In this document: positions 8,353 to 15,111 of the stretch, piece after piece
Numbering within the stretch: position 1 is the first letter of the stretch
Layout: each line of letters begins with the position of its first letter
Assembly (NCBI GenBank): GCA_026982585.1
Contig: JALSGW010000220.1
Location: 1 to 17,209 of the forward strand
Direction of reading: 5' to 3'
Length of the DNA stretch: 17,209 nucleotides
From: Alphaproteobacteria bacterium
Lineage (GTDB): Bacteria > Pseudomonadota > Alphaproteobacteria > Geminicoccales > Geminicoccaceae
Position numbers and translations under genes: made by a program
The notes under the pieces: model-generated
What the model was told of the DNA's origin: nothing
The model's database searches: none
Seen by the model: the letters and a program-made list of their open reading frames with translations, nothing else

Positions 8353-8380
8353 TACCAAGAGACGATTACCAAGAGACGAT
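8353..8380. repeat. exact 14-bp tandem duplication at the metallopeptidase stop codon
   Basis: TACCAAGAGACGAT at 8353-8366 is repeated immediately at 8367-8380. On the minus strand the copies meet inside the stop codon of the metallopeptidase gene. The proximal copy encodes the last residues (IVSW) and the TAA stop is formed across the junction. With a single copy the protein would end at the same Trp with TAG instead. It therefore appears neutral for the protein and lengthens the short gap to thrB. Confidence 0.9.
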
Positions 8381-10693
8381 GGAGTTCAGGATCTGCAGGT
8401 AGACCTCCCGGGTCATGGCGGAGAAGCTCGCCTGGGGTCCGATGATCAGCACGCTTCCCACCTGGGAGAGGGCGGTGGGTCCGTAGGTGAAGGTGGAGGT
8501 GGCGGCCACCGCCACCACCACATAGCCGCCCCCCACAGCGGCCCGCAGCAGCACCCGTACCGCCTGCAGGCTGCCCCGCGGCCGGATCACGAATTCGTCC
8601 TGCTCCAGAAGCTCGAGGGGGCCGAGCTGGCGCACGTAGATGCCGAGAAGCTCCTCCACCACCTGGGCCGGATGCACCGGACGGTAGATGAGGGTGCGGT
8701 TTGCCAGCACCGCATGGCGGCCGTCGGGCGACAGCACCGACACCTCGGCATAATCGGGGCGGCCGAAGGACACCGAACGGGCCACCGAGCTCACCTGCCA
8801 TCCCGGCGGATAGTTGACCACCAGGGCGGCCACGGTGGGGTCGATGTGCTGTTTCCAGCCCGGGGGCGGGGGCGGCAGCGGCGGCGGCTGGCCGAGATTG
8901 GTCATCTGTTCCCCGACCTGACGGTAGACCCGGAAGATGGCGCGGATCCCCGCCATGCCGGTGGCATCCTGGGGATCTTCCACGGGCGGGACCGCGACCG
9001 GAGGCGGGGCCTGTGCGGGCGGTGCGGGAGCCGGAGCGGCGATGGGAGGAGGCGTCTGTGCGGGCGGGGCAGGGGCGGCGATGGGAGGAGGCGGCTGGTC
9101 CGGCAGCGGTGTCGTGGGAGCGGGTGCCGCCACGGGCGGAGGCGGCGGCTGCGCGGGAGGTGCGGGGGCCGGGTTGGTGACGGGCGGAGGCGGCGGTGCG
9201 GGGGCCGCCATTGGGGGCTGCGGCGCCGGCGGCTCTTGGGTTTCCGGAGCCTGGAGCGGTTCGACGCCGAAGCCCTCGAAGCGAAACCGTCCCACGCCGA
9301 ACACATACAGGCCCACCTCGCCGGCACCGAAGCGCGGATGGAGCGCCTCCCCGAGCAGCCGACCGTCCAGGTAGACGAAGGCGCGGCCGGACTGTTCCCG
9401 CACCTCGAGCCGATGGCGCGCGCGCGGGTCCACCCCCACAGACCAGCTTTGGAGAAGCTCGCTCTGGGGCCGGCCCCGGGCATCGAAGGCGGTGCGCATG
9501 AGGAGCACCCTCTGCCCGTCACCGACCAGCACCAGCTGGAAATCCTCCCCCTCCCGCCTCGCCACCAACAGACCTGCCGCCGCCACCCGGCCGGCGGCCA
9601 CCTCCATGCTGAGCTCGAGCCAGGCGCGACGGGGTGCGGCCGGACTGTCCGGCAGCCACACCTGGTAGAAATTGTCGGGCGCATCCGCATTGACGATGAC
9701 AAGCGCGCTGCCCTCGTAGGCGATGGTCCAGGGCGGGTTCCGCCCGGCGGGCACCACGAGCGGCCCCAGGCGCCCGGGCCCCGCCTCCGGCGCCGCGCCT
9801 CCTGCCGGGGGCGGTTCGCTTCGCGTCTCCTCGATGTACAGTTCCGCCATGTACTCATACAGCTCGAGACAGATGGTCATTTCGTCTTCGACGAAATTCC
9901 AAAAGGCGTTCGCGGTCCCGCAACTCTCGAAGCGGATCGGATAGCGCCCTTCGGGCAGACGGATGTTTCGGTTGAGCGAGCGGGCGATCTCATCCCACAC
10001 CCCCGCCTCGCGGAAGAGGGCGATCAGCTGCCGCTGGAGTTCGCTCGCCCCCTCGCCGTAGACCACCTCAAAGCGCCCGTCCGAGGGGGCGGGCTCCTCT
10101 CCCTCGGGTCGTTCGAAGGGTTCCACCAGCGTGCGCCAGGAACGGTCGTGCAGCTCGAATTCGCGGCGGCAGCGCGCCGCCCGCTGTTCGGGCAGTCCGG
10201 CGCGCCGGGCCAGGTCCGCGAAACGCTCGGGGTTGCTGCCGTAGAGGGTGCAGAGGATGTTGTAGTAGCGCTGGATCTGCAGCGAATGCTCGCCCCACCA
10301 GGGAATCTCGGCCTCGCCCCGGGCGATGCGGCGTTCCATCGCCTGCCACATGAGCTTCCAGGCGAGCGCCGTGTGCACCACCGACTGCCACACCAGCGCC
10401 GCCTGTTCCGCCTCGCCGCCGGCCTCCAGCTCGCGGGCGGTCTCGAGCAGGAGGAGCGCCGCGAACTGGTCGACCGCGTCCTCCTGCCGGCCGACCACCG
10501 GCAGCTCGAGCAGATCGACCAGGGCATGGCCGAGCTCGTGCAGGAAGACGAACATCACCACCTGGGTCGCGAACACCCCCACCGCCTCGGGATCCTGGCG
10601 CGGCTGGGCTTCGTCCAGTGCGCGGAGCGGAGAGGTGGCGGCCAGGGCCGCTGCGAGGAGCCCCGCCCGCAGGATCCGCTGCCATCTGCCCAT
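8366..10693 (-). CDS. secreted DUF4344-type metallopeptidase with lectin-like, Pro/Ala-rich and C-terminal domains
   Basis: The 775-residue product has four parts. A signal peptide covers residues 1-26. A DUF4344 putative metallopeptidase region spans about 35-285, with the zinc site HELGH at 52-56 and the acidic block GRQEDAVDQFA at 68-78 that should hold the third ligand. A beta-rich region at about 318-480, with YLDGRLLGE and GLYVFGVGRFRFEGF, resembles concanavalin/LamG-like sugar-binding modules. A Pro/Ala-rich linker (about 481-615) leads to a C-terminal domain (616-775) starting VVNYPPGWQV and ending FSAMTREVYLQILNSIVSW, reminiscent of PsbP/DcrB-like folds. Only the metallopeptidase assignment is firm; substrate is unknown and the location is inferred as periplasmic or extracellular. 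The start at 10693 is chosen because GGAGGT lies 6 bases upstream (10700-10705) and the signal peptide begins there; an upstream in-frame ATG at 10723 lacks this. Convergent with thrB, divergent from yqgE. Confidence 0.82.
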   Translation of the reverse strand: MGRWQRILRAGLLAAALAATSPLRALDEAQPRQDPEAVGVFATQVVMFVFLHELGHALVDLLELPVVGRQEDAVDQFAALLLLETARELEAGGEAEQAALVWQSVVHTALAWKLMWQAMERRIARGEAEIPWWGEHSLQIQRYYNILCTLYGSNPERFADLARRAGLPEQRAARCRREFELHDRSWRTLVEPFERPEGEEPAPSDGRFEVVYGEGASELQRQLIALFREAGVWDEIARSLNRNIRLPEGRYPIRFESCGTANAFWNFVEDEMTICLELYEYMAELYIEETRSEPPPAGGAAPEAGPGRLGPLVVPAGRNPPWTIAYEGSALVIVNADAPDNFYQVWLPDSPAAPRRAWLELSMEVAAGRVAAAGLLVARREGEDFQLVLVGDGQRVLLMRTAFDARGRPQSELLQSWSVGVDPRARHRLEVREQSGRAFVYLDGRLLGEALHPRFGAGEVGLYVFGVGRFRFEGFGVEPLQAPETQEPPAPQPPMAAPAPPPPPVTNPAPAPPAQPPPPPVAAPAPTTPLPDQPPPPIAAPAPPAQTPPPIAAPAPAPPAQAPPPVAVPPVEDPQDATGMAGIRAIFRVYRQVGEQMTNLGQPPPLPPPPPGWKQHIDPTVAALVVNYPPGWQVSSVARSVSFGRPDYAEVSVLSPDGRHAVLANRTLIYRPVHPAQVVEELLGIYVRQLGPLELLEQDEFVIRPRGSLQAVRVLLRAAVGGGYVVVAVAATSTFTYGPTALSQVGSVLIIGPQASFSAMTREVYLQILNSIVSW
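8978..9238 (-). repeat. Pro/Ala-rich low-complexity repeat tract inside the metallopeptidase gene
   Basis: Residues about 486-572 are nearly all Pro, Ala, Gln and Val, with recurring PPPIAAPAP and PPAQ units. At DNA level an 18-bp segment is identical at 9036-9053 and 9075-9092, an offset of 39 bp (13 residues). The tract probably acts as a flexible, periplasm-spanning or wall-spanning linker. Its repetitive coding makes length change by slippage or unequal recombination plausible. Confidence 0.75.
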
Positions 10694-10699
10694 GGTCGC

Positions 10700-10705
10700 A
10701 CCTCC
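10700..10705 (-). promoter_or_regulatory. ribosome binding site that fixes the metallopeptidase start
   Basis: On the minus strand the sequence reads GGAGGT, 6 bases ahead of the ATG at 10693. It is an almost perfect Shine-Dalgarno match and is the reason for preferring this start over the in-frame ATG 30 bases upstream. Confidence 0.8.
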
Positions 10706-10826
10706 ACGGGCTTGCGGATGCACGAAATGATGTTCGGTACCACGAGGAGAGGGGGTGGTCGAGGAGGAATCGGCGTTGCGCTGCCGCGCCCTTGTTGCCT
10801 CCCACCCGCGCGCCTATTTCACGGCC

Positions 10827-11402
10827 ATGAGCGAGCATGAGGACCGGCGGTCGCAACTGACGGGTCAGTTGCTGGTCGCCACCCCGAGCATGCCGGATCC
10901 GCGGTTCGAGCGCTCGGTGATCTACCTCTGCGCCCACTCCGCCGAGGGGGCGATGGGGTTGATCGTCAACAAGCTGGTGGACCGGGTGCGTTTCGCCGAC
11001 ATCGCCCGTCAGGTGGGGATCGCGGAAGGCGAGATCCGCACCGACCTGCCGGTGCACTTCGGCGGCCCGGTGGAGACCGGGCGCGGCTGCGTGCTCCATT
11101 CCACCGACGTGATCCAGGAACCGACCCTGGTCATCGACGACGGGTTCGCCCTCACCGCCACCGTGGACATGCTGCGGGTGATCGCCCGGGGCGAGGGACC
11201 CAAGCAGCGGCTGCTCGCTCTCGGTTACGCCGGCTGGGCGCCGGGACAGCTGGACGCCGAGCTGCAGGCCAACGGCTGGCTGGTGGTGCCGGCCGACCCG
11301 GAGCTGGTGTTCGCCTGTCCCAACGACATGAAATGGACCCGGGCGCTCAACAAGCTCGGCATCGATCCGAGCCTGCTGTCCACCCACATGGGCCACGCCT
11401 GA
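10827..11402 (+). CDS. YqgE/AlgH family protein (UPF0301)
   Basis: The 191-residue product matches the YqgE/AlgH family, named for a proposed link to alginate regulation in Pseudomonas. Its biochemical role is not settled. Family blocks are clear: GQLLVATPSMPDPRFERSVI at 13-32, AHSAEGAMGLIVNK at 36-49, HFGGPV at 77-82, HSTD at 91-94, LGYAGWAPGQLDAEL at 132-146 and NGWLVVP at 149-155. The ATG at 10827 gives the usual family length and N-terminus. It lacks a Shine-Dalgarno sequence, whereas an in-frame GTG at 10755 has GAGGAG 5 bases upstream and would add 24 residues, so the start is uncertain. Divergent from the metallopeptidase gene; convergent with the GtrA gene, with a 15-base gap. Confidence 0.88.
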   Translation: MSEHEDRRSQLTGQLLVATPSMPDPRFERSVIYLCAHSAEGAMGLIVNKLVDRVRFADIARQVGIAEGEIRTDLPVHFGGPVETGRGCVLHSTDVIQEPTLVIDDGFALTATVDMLRVIARGEGPKQRLLALGYAGWAPGQLDAELQANGWLVVPADPELVFACPNDMKWTRALNKLGIDPSLLSTHMGHA

Positions 11403-11417
11403 CCCACAGCCAGCAGA

Positions 11418-11855
11418 TCATCGCCAGCGCGCGCGGCCTCGGGTGAACACCCAGCGCGCCGAGCCCAGGAAGTTGAAGGCGAGGCCGGCGAGCGAGCCCG
11501 CCGCCACCGCCAGCACCGGGACCTCGCGGGCGGTCTGCGAGAGCAGGACGAGCAGGCTGTAGGTACCGTAGTTGAGAAGGCCGCCCGGAGCGTTGACGGC
11601 TACGAACCGTGCCCATTCCGCGGCTTTTCGCGGCGAGCGGTATTCGGGGAAGGTGAAGCGGCGGTTGCCGGCCCAGGTGACGGTGGCGGCGATCAGGAAG
11701 GACAGGGCGCGCGCCCCGTAGAACCCGAGGCCAAGAGCGTAGAGGGCGAGGTAGAGGACGGCGGTGTCGACCGCAAAGCCGAGCCCGCCCACGCAGGCGA
11801 ATCGCACCGGCCGGGGCAGGCGGGCGAGCGCCGTGGCCGTGCGGCGCGCCGGCAC
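11418..11855 (-). CDS. GtrA-like four-helix membrane protein
   Basis: This small inner-membrane protein (about 145 residues) belongs to the GtrA/DPMS family. Members are thought to take part in flipping or using lipid-linked sugars, often with a GtrB-type glycosyltransferase. Four hydrophobic segments are visible near 19-40, 46-63, 82-106 and 113-132. Family marks include RFACVGGLGFAVDTAVLYLA at 18-37, WAGNRRFTF at 61-69 and NYGTYSLLVLL at 95-105. No ATG fits. The GTG at 11855 lies 11 bases after the Rrf2 stop, with TGAGG overlapping that stop as a possible ribosome binding site; the frame also runs open antisense-free upstream to 11993 inside the Rrf2 gene, but that part is not GtrA-like. 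No GtrB gene is present in the window, so the sugar pathway is unknown. Confidence 0.8.
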   Translation of the reverse strand: MPARRTATALARLPRPVRFACVGGLGFAVDTAVLYLALYALGLGFYGARALSFLIAATVTWAGNRRFTFPEYRSPRKAAEWARFVAVNAPGGLLNYGTYSLLVLLSQTAREVPVLAVAAGSLAGLAFNFLGSARWVFTRGRARWR

Positions 11856-11866
11856 CGGATTTCGCC

Positions 11867-12310
11867 TCAGATGGCGAAGTCGACGTGCTCGCGGGCCTCG
11901 CTCGGCACCTGGCGCTCCTGGGCCCGGCGGCACAACTCCTCGACGCTGAGCTCGTCGAGCCGGGCCATCATCCGCTCTTCCACCTCCTGCCACAGCGGTG
12001 CCATCACCCGCTCGCCCAGGGGCGAGCGCGAGGCGAGCGCGCGGGCCTCCTCCCGGGTGAGCGCCCGGATGACGTCGCCCACGGTGATGCGCCGGCGTTC
12101 CCGGGCGAGCCGGTAGCCGCCCCGCGGCCCCCGCACCCCGCGGAGGATCCCGGCCCGCACCAGCTGCTGCATCACCTGTTCCAGATAACGCCGGGGCAGC
12201 CCCAGCCGGCGGGCGATCTCCTGGCTCTGCACGGGATCCGGTCCGCCGTGATAGGCGATGTCCACCACCGCCTCCACCGCGAGCGCAACCTTCTTCGGAG
12301 CTCTCAGCAT
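11867..12310 (-). CDS. Rrf2 family transcriptional regulator lacking the usual cluster cysteines
   Basis: The 147-residue product has the Rrf2 winged-helix DNA-binding domain. The recognition part reads SQEIARRLGLPRRYLEQVMQ (30-49) and the wing is GVRGPRGGYRLAR (59-71), followed by ITVGDVIRAL. In IscR, NsrR and RirA this is followed by three cysteines that bind an iron-sulfur cluster. Here the region (about 85-115) has none, and the only cysteine is Cys128. It probably senses something other than a canonical cluster, as CymR-type members do. Target genes are unknown; autoregulation or control of neighbouring genes is possible. ATG at 12310 is chosen, with AAGG about 4 bases upstream; a GTG one codon earlier is equally possible. 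It lies 30 bases after coaBC and 11 bases before gtrA. Confidence 0.86.
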   Translation of the reverse strand: MLRAPKKVALAVEAVVDIAYHGGPDPVQSQEIARRLGLPRRYLEQVMQQLVRAGILRGVRGPRGGYRLARERRRITVGDVIRALTREEARALASRSPLGERVMAPLWQEVEERMMARLDELSVEELCRRAQERQVPSEAREHVDFAI

Positions 12311-12340
12311 CACCCCTTCAACCCATCTCCCAAGCGCACC

Positions 12341-13561
12341 TCACGCTTCGCCCGCCGCGCACCCAAGCGCATCCGCAATGCGGGCGACGAGCCGTCGGGC
12401 CACCTCCTCCTTGCCCAGCTCGGGCCACGCCTCCTCGGCTCCGTCCCGGGACAGCCACCAGACCCGATTGCGGTCCCCGCCCAGCACGCAGGACTGCGGC
12501 CCCACATCGTTGGCGAGCAGCCAGTCGCATCCCTTTTGCGCGAGCTTGGCGCGCGCCCGCTCCACCACCCGCTCGGTCTCGGCGGCGAACCCCACCACAA
12601 GCCGCGGCCGCCCTTCCCGCCGCTGCGCGATGGTCTTGAGAATGTCCGGATTTTCCTCGAGGGCCAGCACCGGCGGCGCGCGCTCGGCTTGTTTCTTGAT
12701 CTTGTCCTCGCGCGGTGATCGGGGACGCCAGTCGGCCACCGCCGCGGCACAGACCAGCACGTCCGCGGGAAGCGACCGCTCCACGGCGGCGAGCATCTCC
12801 CGCGCCGATCGGACGTGCACCACCTCCATGCCGCCGGGATCGGGCAAGGCCACCGGCCCCGCCACCAAGGTGACCTGCGCGCCCGCCGCCGCCAGGGCGC
12901 GGGCGATGGCGTGGCCCTGTTTGCCGGAACTCCGGTTGCTCAGGAAGCGTACCGGATCCCACGGCTCCTGGGTGGGTCCGCTGGTCACCACCGCCCGGCG
13001 TCCGCGCAGCGGGCCCCGCATCCGGCCGAGTTCCGCCGACAGCGCGTCCAGGATCGCCTCCGGCTCGGCCATGCGCCCGAACCCCTCCTCGCCGCAGGCG
13101 AGATCGCCCGCCTCGGGGCCGATCCACCGCACCCCGTCGGCCTTGAGCTGGGCGAGGTTGCGCTGGGTGGCGGGATGGCTCCACATGCGCACGTTCATGG
13201 CGGGAGCGAGCAGCACCGGCTTGTCGGCGGCGAGCAGCAGGGTGGAGGCGAGATCGTCGGCGTGACCGCCGGCCATTTTGGCGATCAGATCGGCGGTGGC
13301 GGGGGCCACCAGGATGAGGTCCGCCTCCCGGGAGAGGCGGATGTGGCCCATCTCCACCTCGTCGGTGAGGGAAAACAGGTCGCTGTAGACCTTCTCGCCG
13401 CTCAGGCTCGCGAGGGCGAGCGGGGTGACGAACTCGGCTCCGGCCCGGGTGAGCACGCAGCGGAAGGCGAGCCCGCGGGCGCGCCCGCGCCGGATGAGCT
13501 CGAGGGTCTTGTAGGCGGCGATGCCGCCGCCGATGACGAGCAGGATGCGGGCCTTCTCCAC
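12341..13561 (-). CDS. coaBC: bifunctional phosphopantothenoylcysteine decarboxylase/phosphopantothenate-cysteine ligase
   Basis: CoaBC (Dfp) joins 4'-phosphopantothenate to cysteine and then decarboxylates the product to 4'-phosphopantetheine, two steps of coenzyme A synthesis in the cytosol. The N-terminal flavoprotein CoaC domain (about 1-180) shows GGGIAAYK at 11-18, the catalytic His73 in MGHIRLS, PAMN at 120-123 and the active-site Cys156 in LACGEEGFGRM. The C-terminal CoaB domain (about 185-400) shows SGPTQEPWDPVRFLSNRSSG at 194-213, AAAVADWRP at 272-280 and KIKK at 287-290. The GTG at 13561 gives 406 residues, the size of the E. coli enzyme, with AAGGGGCAGG shortly upstream. The longer open frame to 13633 overlaps ubiB and is unsupported. 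A 10-bp inverted repeat ends next to this ribosome binding site. Confidence 0.94.
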   Translation of the reverse strand: MEKARILLVIGGGIAAYKTLELIRRGRARGLAFRCVLTRAGAEFVTPLALASLSGEKVYSDLFSLTDEVEMGHIRLSREADLILVAPATADLIAKMAGGHADDLASTLLLAADKPVLLAPAMNVRMWSHPATQRNLAQLKADGVRWIGPEAGDLACGEEGFGRMAEPEAILDALSAELGRMRGPLRGRRAVVTSGPTQEPWDPVRFLSNRSSGKQGHAIARALAAAGAQVTLVAGPVALPDPGGMEVVHVRSAREMLAAVERSLPADVLVCAAAVADWRPRSPREDKIKKQAERAPPVLALEENPDILKTIAQRREGRPRLVVGFAAETERVVERARAKLAQKGCDWLLANDVGPQSCVLGGDRNRVWWLSRDGAEEAWPELGKEEVARRLVARIADALGCAAGEA

Positions 13562-13575
13562 CGCTTCGCCTGCCC

Positions 13576-13619
13576 CTTGCGGCCGCACCTTACATGGACC
13601 GCGCCTAGTCGGCCGCAAG
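13576..13619 (-). promoter_or_regulatory. 10-bp inverted repeat spanning the ubiB stop and the approach to coaBC
   Basis: CTTGCGGCCG at 13576-13585 is the exact reverse complement of CGGCCGCAAG at 13610-13619, with 24 bases between. In the minus-strand message the upstream arm covers ubiB's last codons and the loop carries the ubiB TAG. The downstream arm runs directly into the GGGG of the coaBC ribosome binding region. Folding could protect the ubiB message or restrict coaBC translation. No U-tract is present, so it is not a standard terminator. Confidence 0.6.
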
Positions 13620-15104
13620 CCCCAATGCCACACCGAGCAGCAGCCACCACAGCCAGGCCGGGTTCCCGCTCCTGCGCGGGGGGGCGATGGCGGCGGGTGG
13701 AAGGTCCGCGAGCAGGCGCTCGCCGCGCCGGACGAGGGCGGGAATGCGGCGTACCGCCTCCATGGCCTCGCGCACGGCCCGCTCGGCGTTGCGCGCCGGG
13801 GCGAGATGTTCGCGCACCCAGGCCTCGACCAGGGGCTCCGCCAGCATCCACATGTTGACGTCGGGATTGAGGGAGCGACCGATGCCCTCGGCCATGATCA
13901 TGGTCTTTTGGAGAAGCAGCAGCTGCGGCTGGATTTCCATCTCGAAGTCCTGGGCCATGGCCAGGATCTGGGCCAACAGCCGACCGAAGGAGATGCGGGA
14001 GAGCGGCTGGTCGCGGATCGGCTCGCCGATGGCGCGGCAGGCCTGGGTGAAGGCGGACAGCTCCGTCTCCCGGCTGAGAAAGCCCGCCTCCAAAAACACC
14101 TCCGCCACCTGCTGGTAGTCCCCTTTCAAAAACGCGGTGAGCATGCGGGCGAGATGGATGCGGGTGGGGAGATCGAGCCGCCCCATGATGCCGAAGTCCA
14201 GGGCGACGATCCGGCCTTCGGGGTCCACCAGCATGTTGCCGGCGTGCATGTCGCCGTGGAAGAAGCCGTCGCGGAAGATCTGGTTGAAGAACACCCGGGT
14301 GGCGCGCTCGAGGAGCGCTGCGGGATCGAAGCCCGCGCGCAACAAGCCGCTGCGGTCGTCGATGCGCAGCCCTTCCACCCACTCGAAGGTGACCACCCGC
14401 CGCGCGGTCCGCTCCCAATCCACCCGCGGCACCCGGAACCCCTCGGCATCGGCGTTGTTCTCGGCGAATTCGGCCGCCGCCGCCGCCTCCAGACGGAGGT
14501 CCATCTCGCGCCGGGTGGTGGTGGCGAAGATGCGCACCGCCTCCACCGGCCGGAACCTGCGGAAGGGCGGATGCAGCCGTTCGGCCAGGTCCGCGAGCCA
14601 GAAAAAGAAGTCGATGTCCTCCTCCATCGCCGCCTCGATGCCGGGGCGCAGCACCTTCACCGCCACCTCCCGTCCATCCGTGGTGCGGGCCCGGTGCACC
14701 TGGGCGATGGAGGCGGCCGCCACCGGCTCCGGCTCGAAGGCGGCGAACAGGGCGGTGAGCGGCCGTTCGAGCTCCTCCTCCACGATCGCCACCGCCGCCG
14801 TGCCGGGAAACGGCGGCAGCCGGTCCTGCAGCTTGCTGAGGTCCCGCACCACCTGTTCACCGAACAGATCGGCCCGGGTGGAGAGGCTCTGGCCGAACTT
14901 GATGAAGCTCGGGCCGGCCTCCTCCAGGGCACTCGCGAGCCGCTCCCCCGGACGGCCGGGTGCGGCCTTGTGCTGGAAACGGTCGAGCACCCGCAACAGC
15001 GGCCGGGTCTGGGGCAGCAGCCCGAGCGGGAAGAGCGCGTTGTGGCGGGCGAGAATACGTGCGATGCGGACGAGACGCGCGGCGTGACGGAGCGACCTCA
15101 ACAT
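13605..15104 (-). CDS. ubiB: UbiB atypical kinase-like protein, ubiquinone biosynthesis
   Basis: UbiB (ABC1/ADCK/COQ8 family) is an atypical kinase or ATPase needed for aerobic ubiquinone synthesis, probably helping to present lipid intermediates at the inner membrane. The 499-residue product has the family's KxGQ motif (FIKFGQSLSTR, 68-77), the Ala-rich nucleotide loop AAASIAQVH at 129-137, Lys150 in VAVK, Glu200 in REMDLRLEA, the catalytic HGDMHAGN at 283-290 and DFG at 303-305. A hydrophobic tail at 481-497 (NPAWLWWLLLGVALGLA) likely anchors it in the membrane. It is somewhat shorter than E. coli UbiB, which ends in two membrane helices. The ATG at 15104 lies 7 bases after the ubiE stop, so the pair should be co-translated; the upstream open frame to 15641 overlaps ubiE and is unsupported. 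Confidence 0.94.
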   Translation of the reverse strand: MLRSLRHAARLVRIARILARHNALFPLGLLPQTRPLLRVLDRFQHKAAPGRPGERLASALEEAGPSFIKFGQSLSTRADLFGEQVVRDLSKLQDRLPPFPGTAAVAIVEEELERPLTALFAAFEPEPVAAASIAQVHRARTTDGREVAVKVLRPGIEAAMEEDIDFFFWLADLAERLHPPFRRFRPVEAVRIFATTTRREMDLRLEAAAAAEFAENNADAEGFRVPRVDWERTARRVVTFEWVEGLRIDDRSGLLRAGFDPAALLERATRVFFNQIFRDGFFHGDMHAGNMLVDPEGRIVALDFGIMGRLDLPTRIHLARMLTAFLKGDYQQVAEVFLEAGFLSRETELSAFTQACRAIGEPIRDQPLSRISFGRLLAQILAMAQDFEMEIQPQLLLLQKTMIMAEGIGRSLNPDVNMWMLAEPLVEAWVREHLAPARNAERAVREAMEAVRRIPALVRRGERLLADLPPAAIAPPRRSGNPAWLWWLLLGVALGLAAD

Positions 15105-15111
15105 CGCCGGC

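Noticed and set aside
8978..9238. Pro/Ala tract as a possible CRISPR or intergenic tandem repeat
   Set aside because: It is in-frame coding sequence of the metallopeptidase, with imperfect units and no spacer structure.
8672..10840. Plus-strand open frame of 722 codons opposite the metallopeptidase gene
   Set aside because: Arg/Gly/His-rich antisense shadow of a gene with a signal peptide, a catalytic motif and a strong ribosome binding site; no domain seen.
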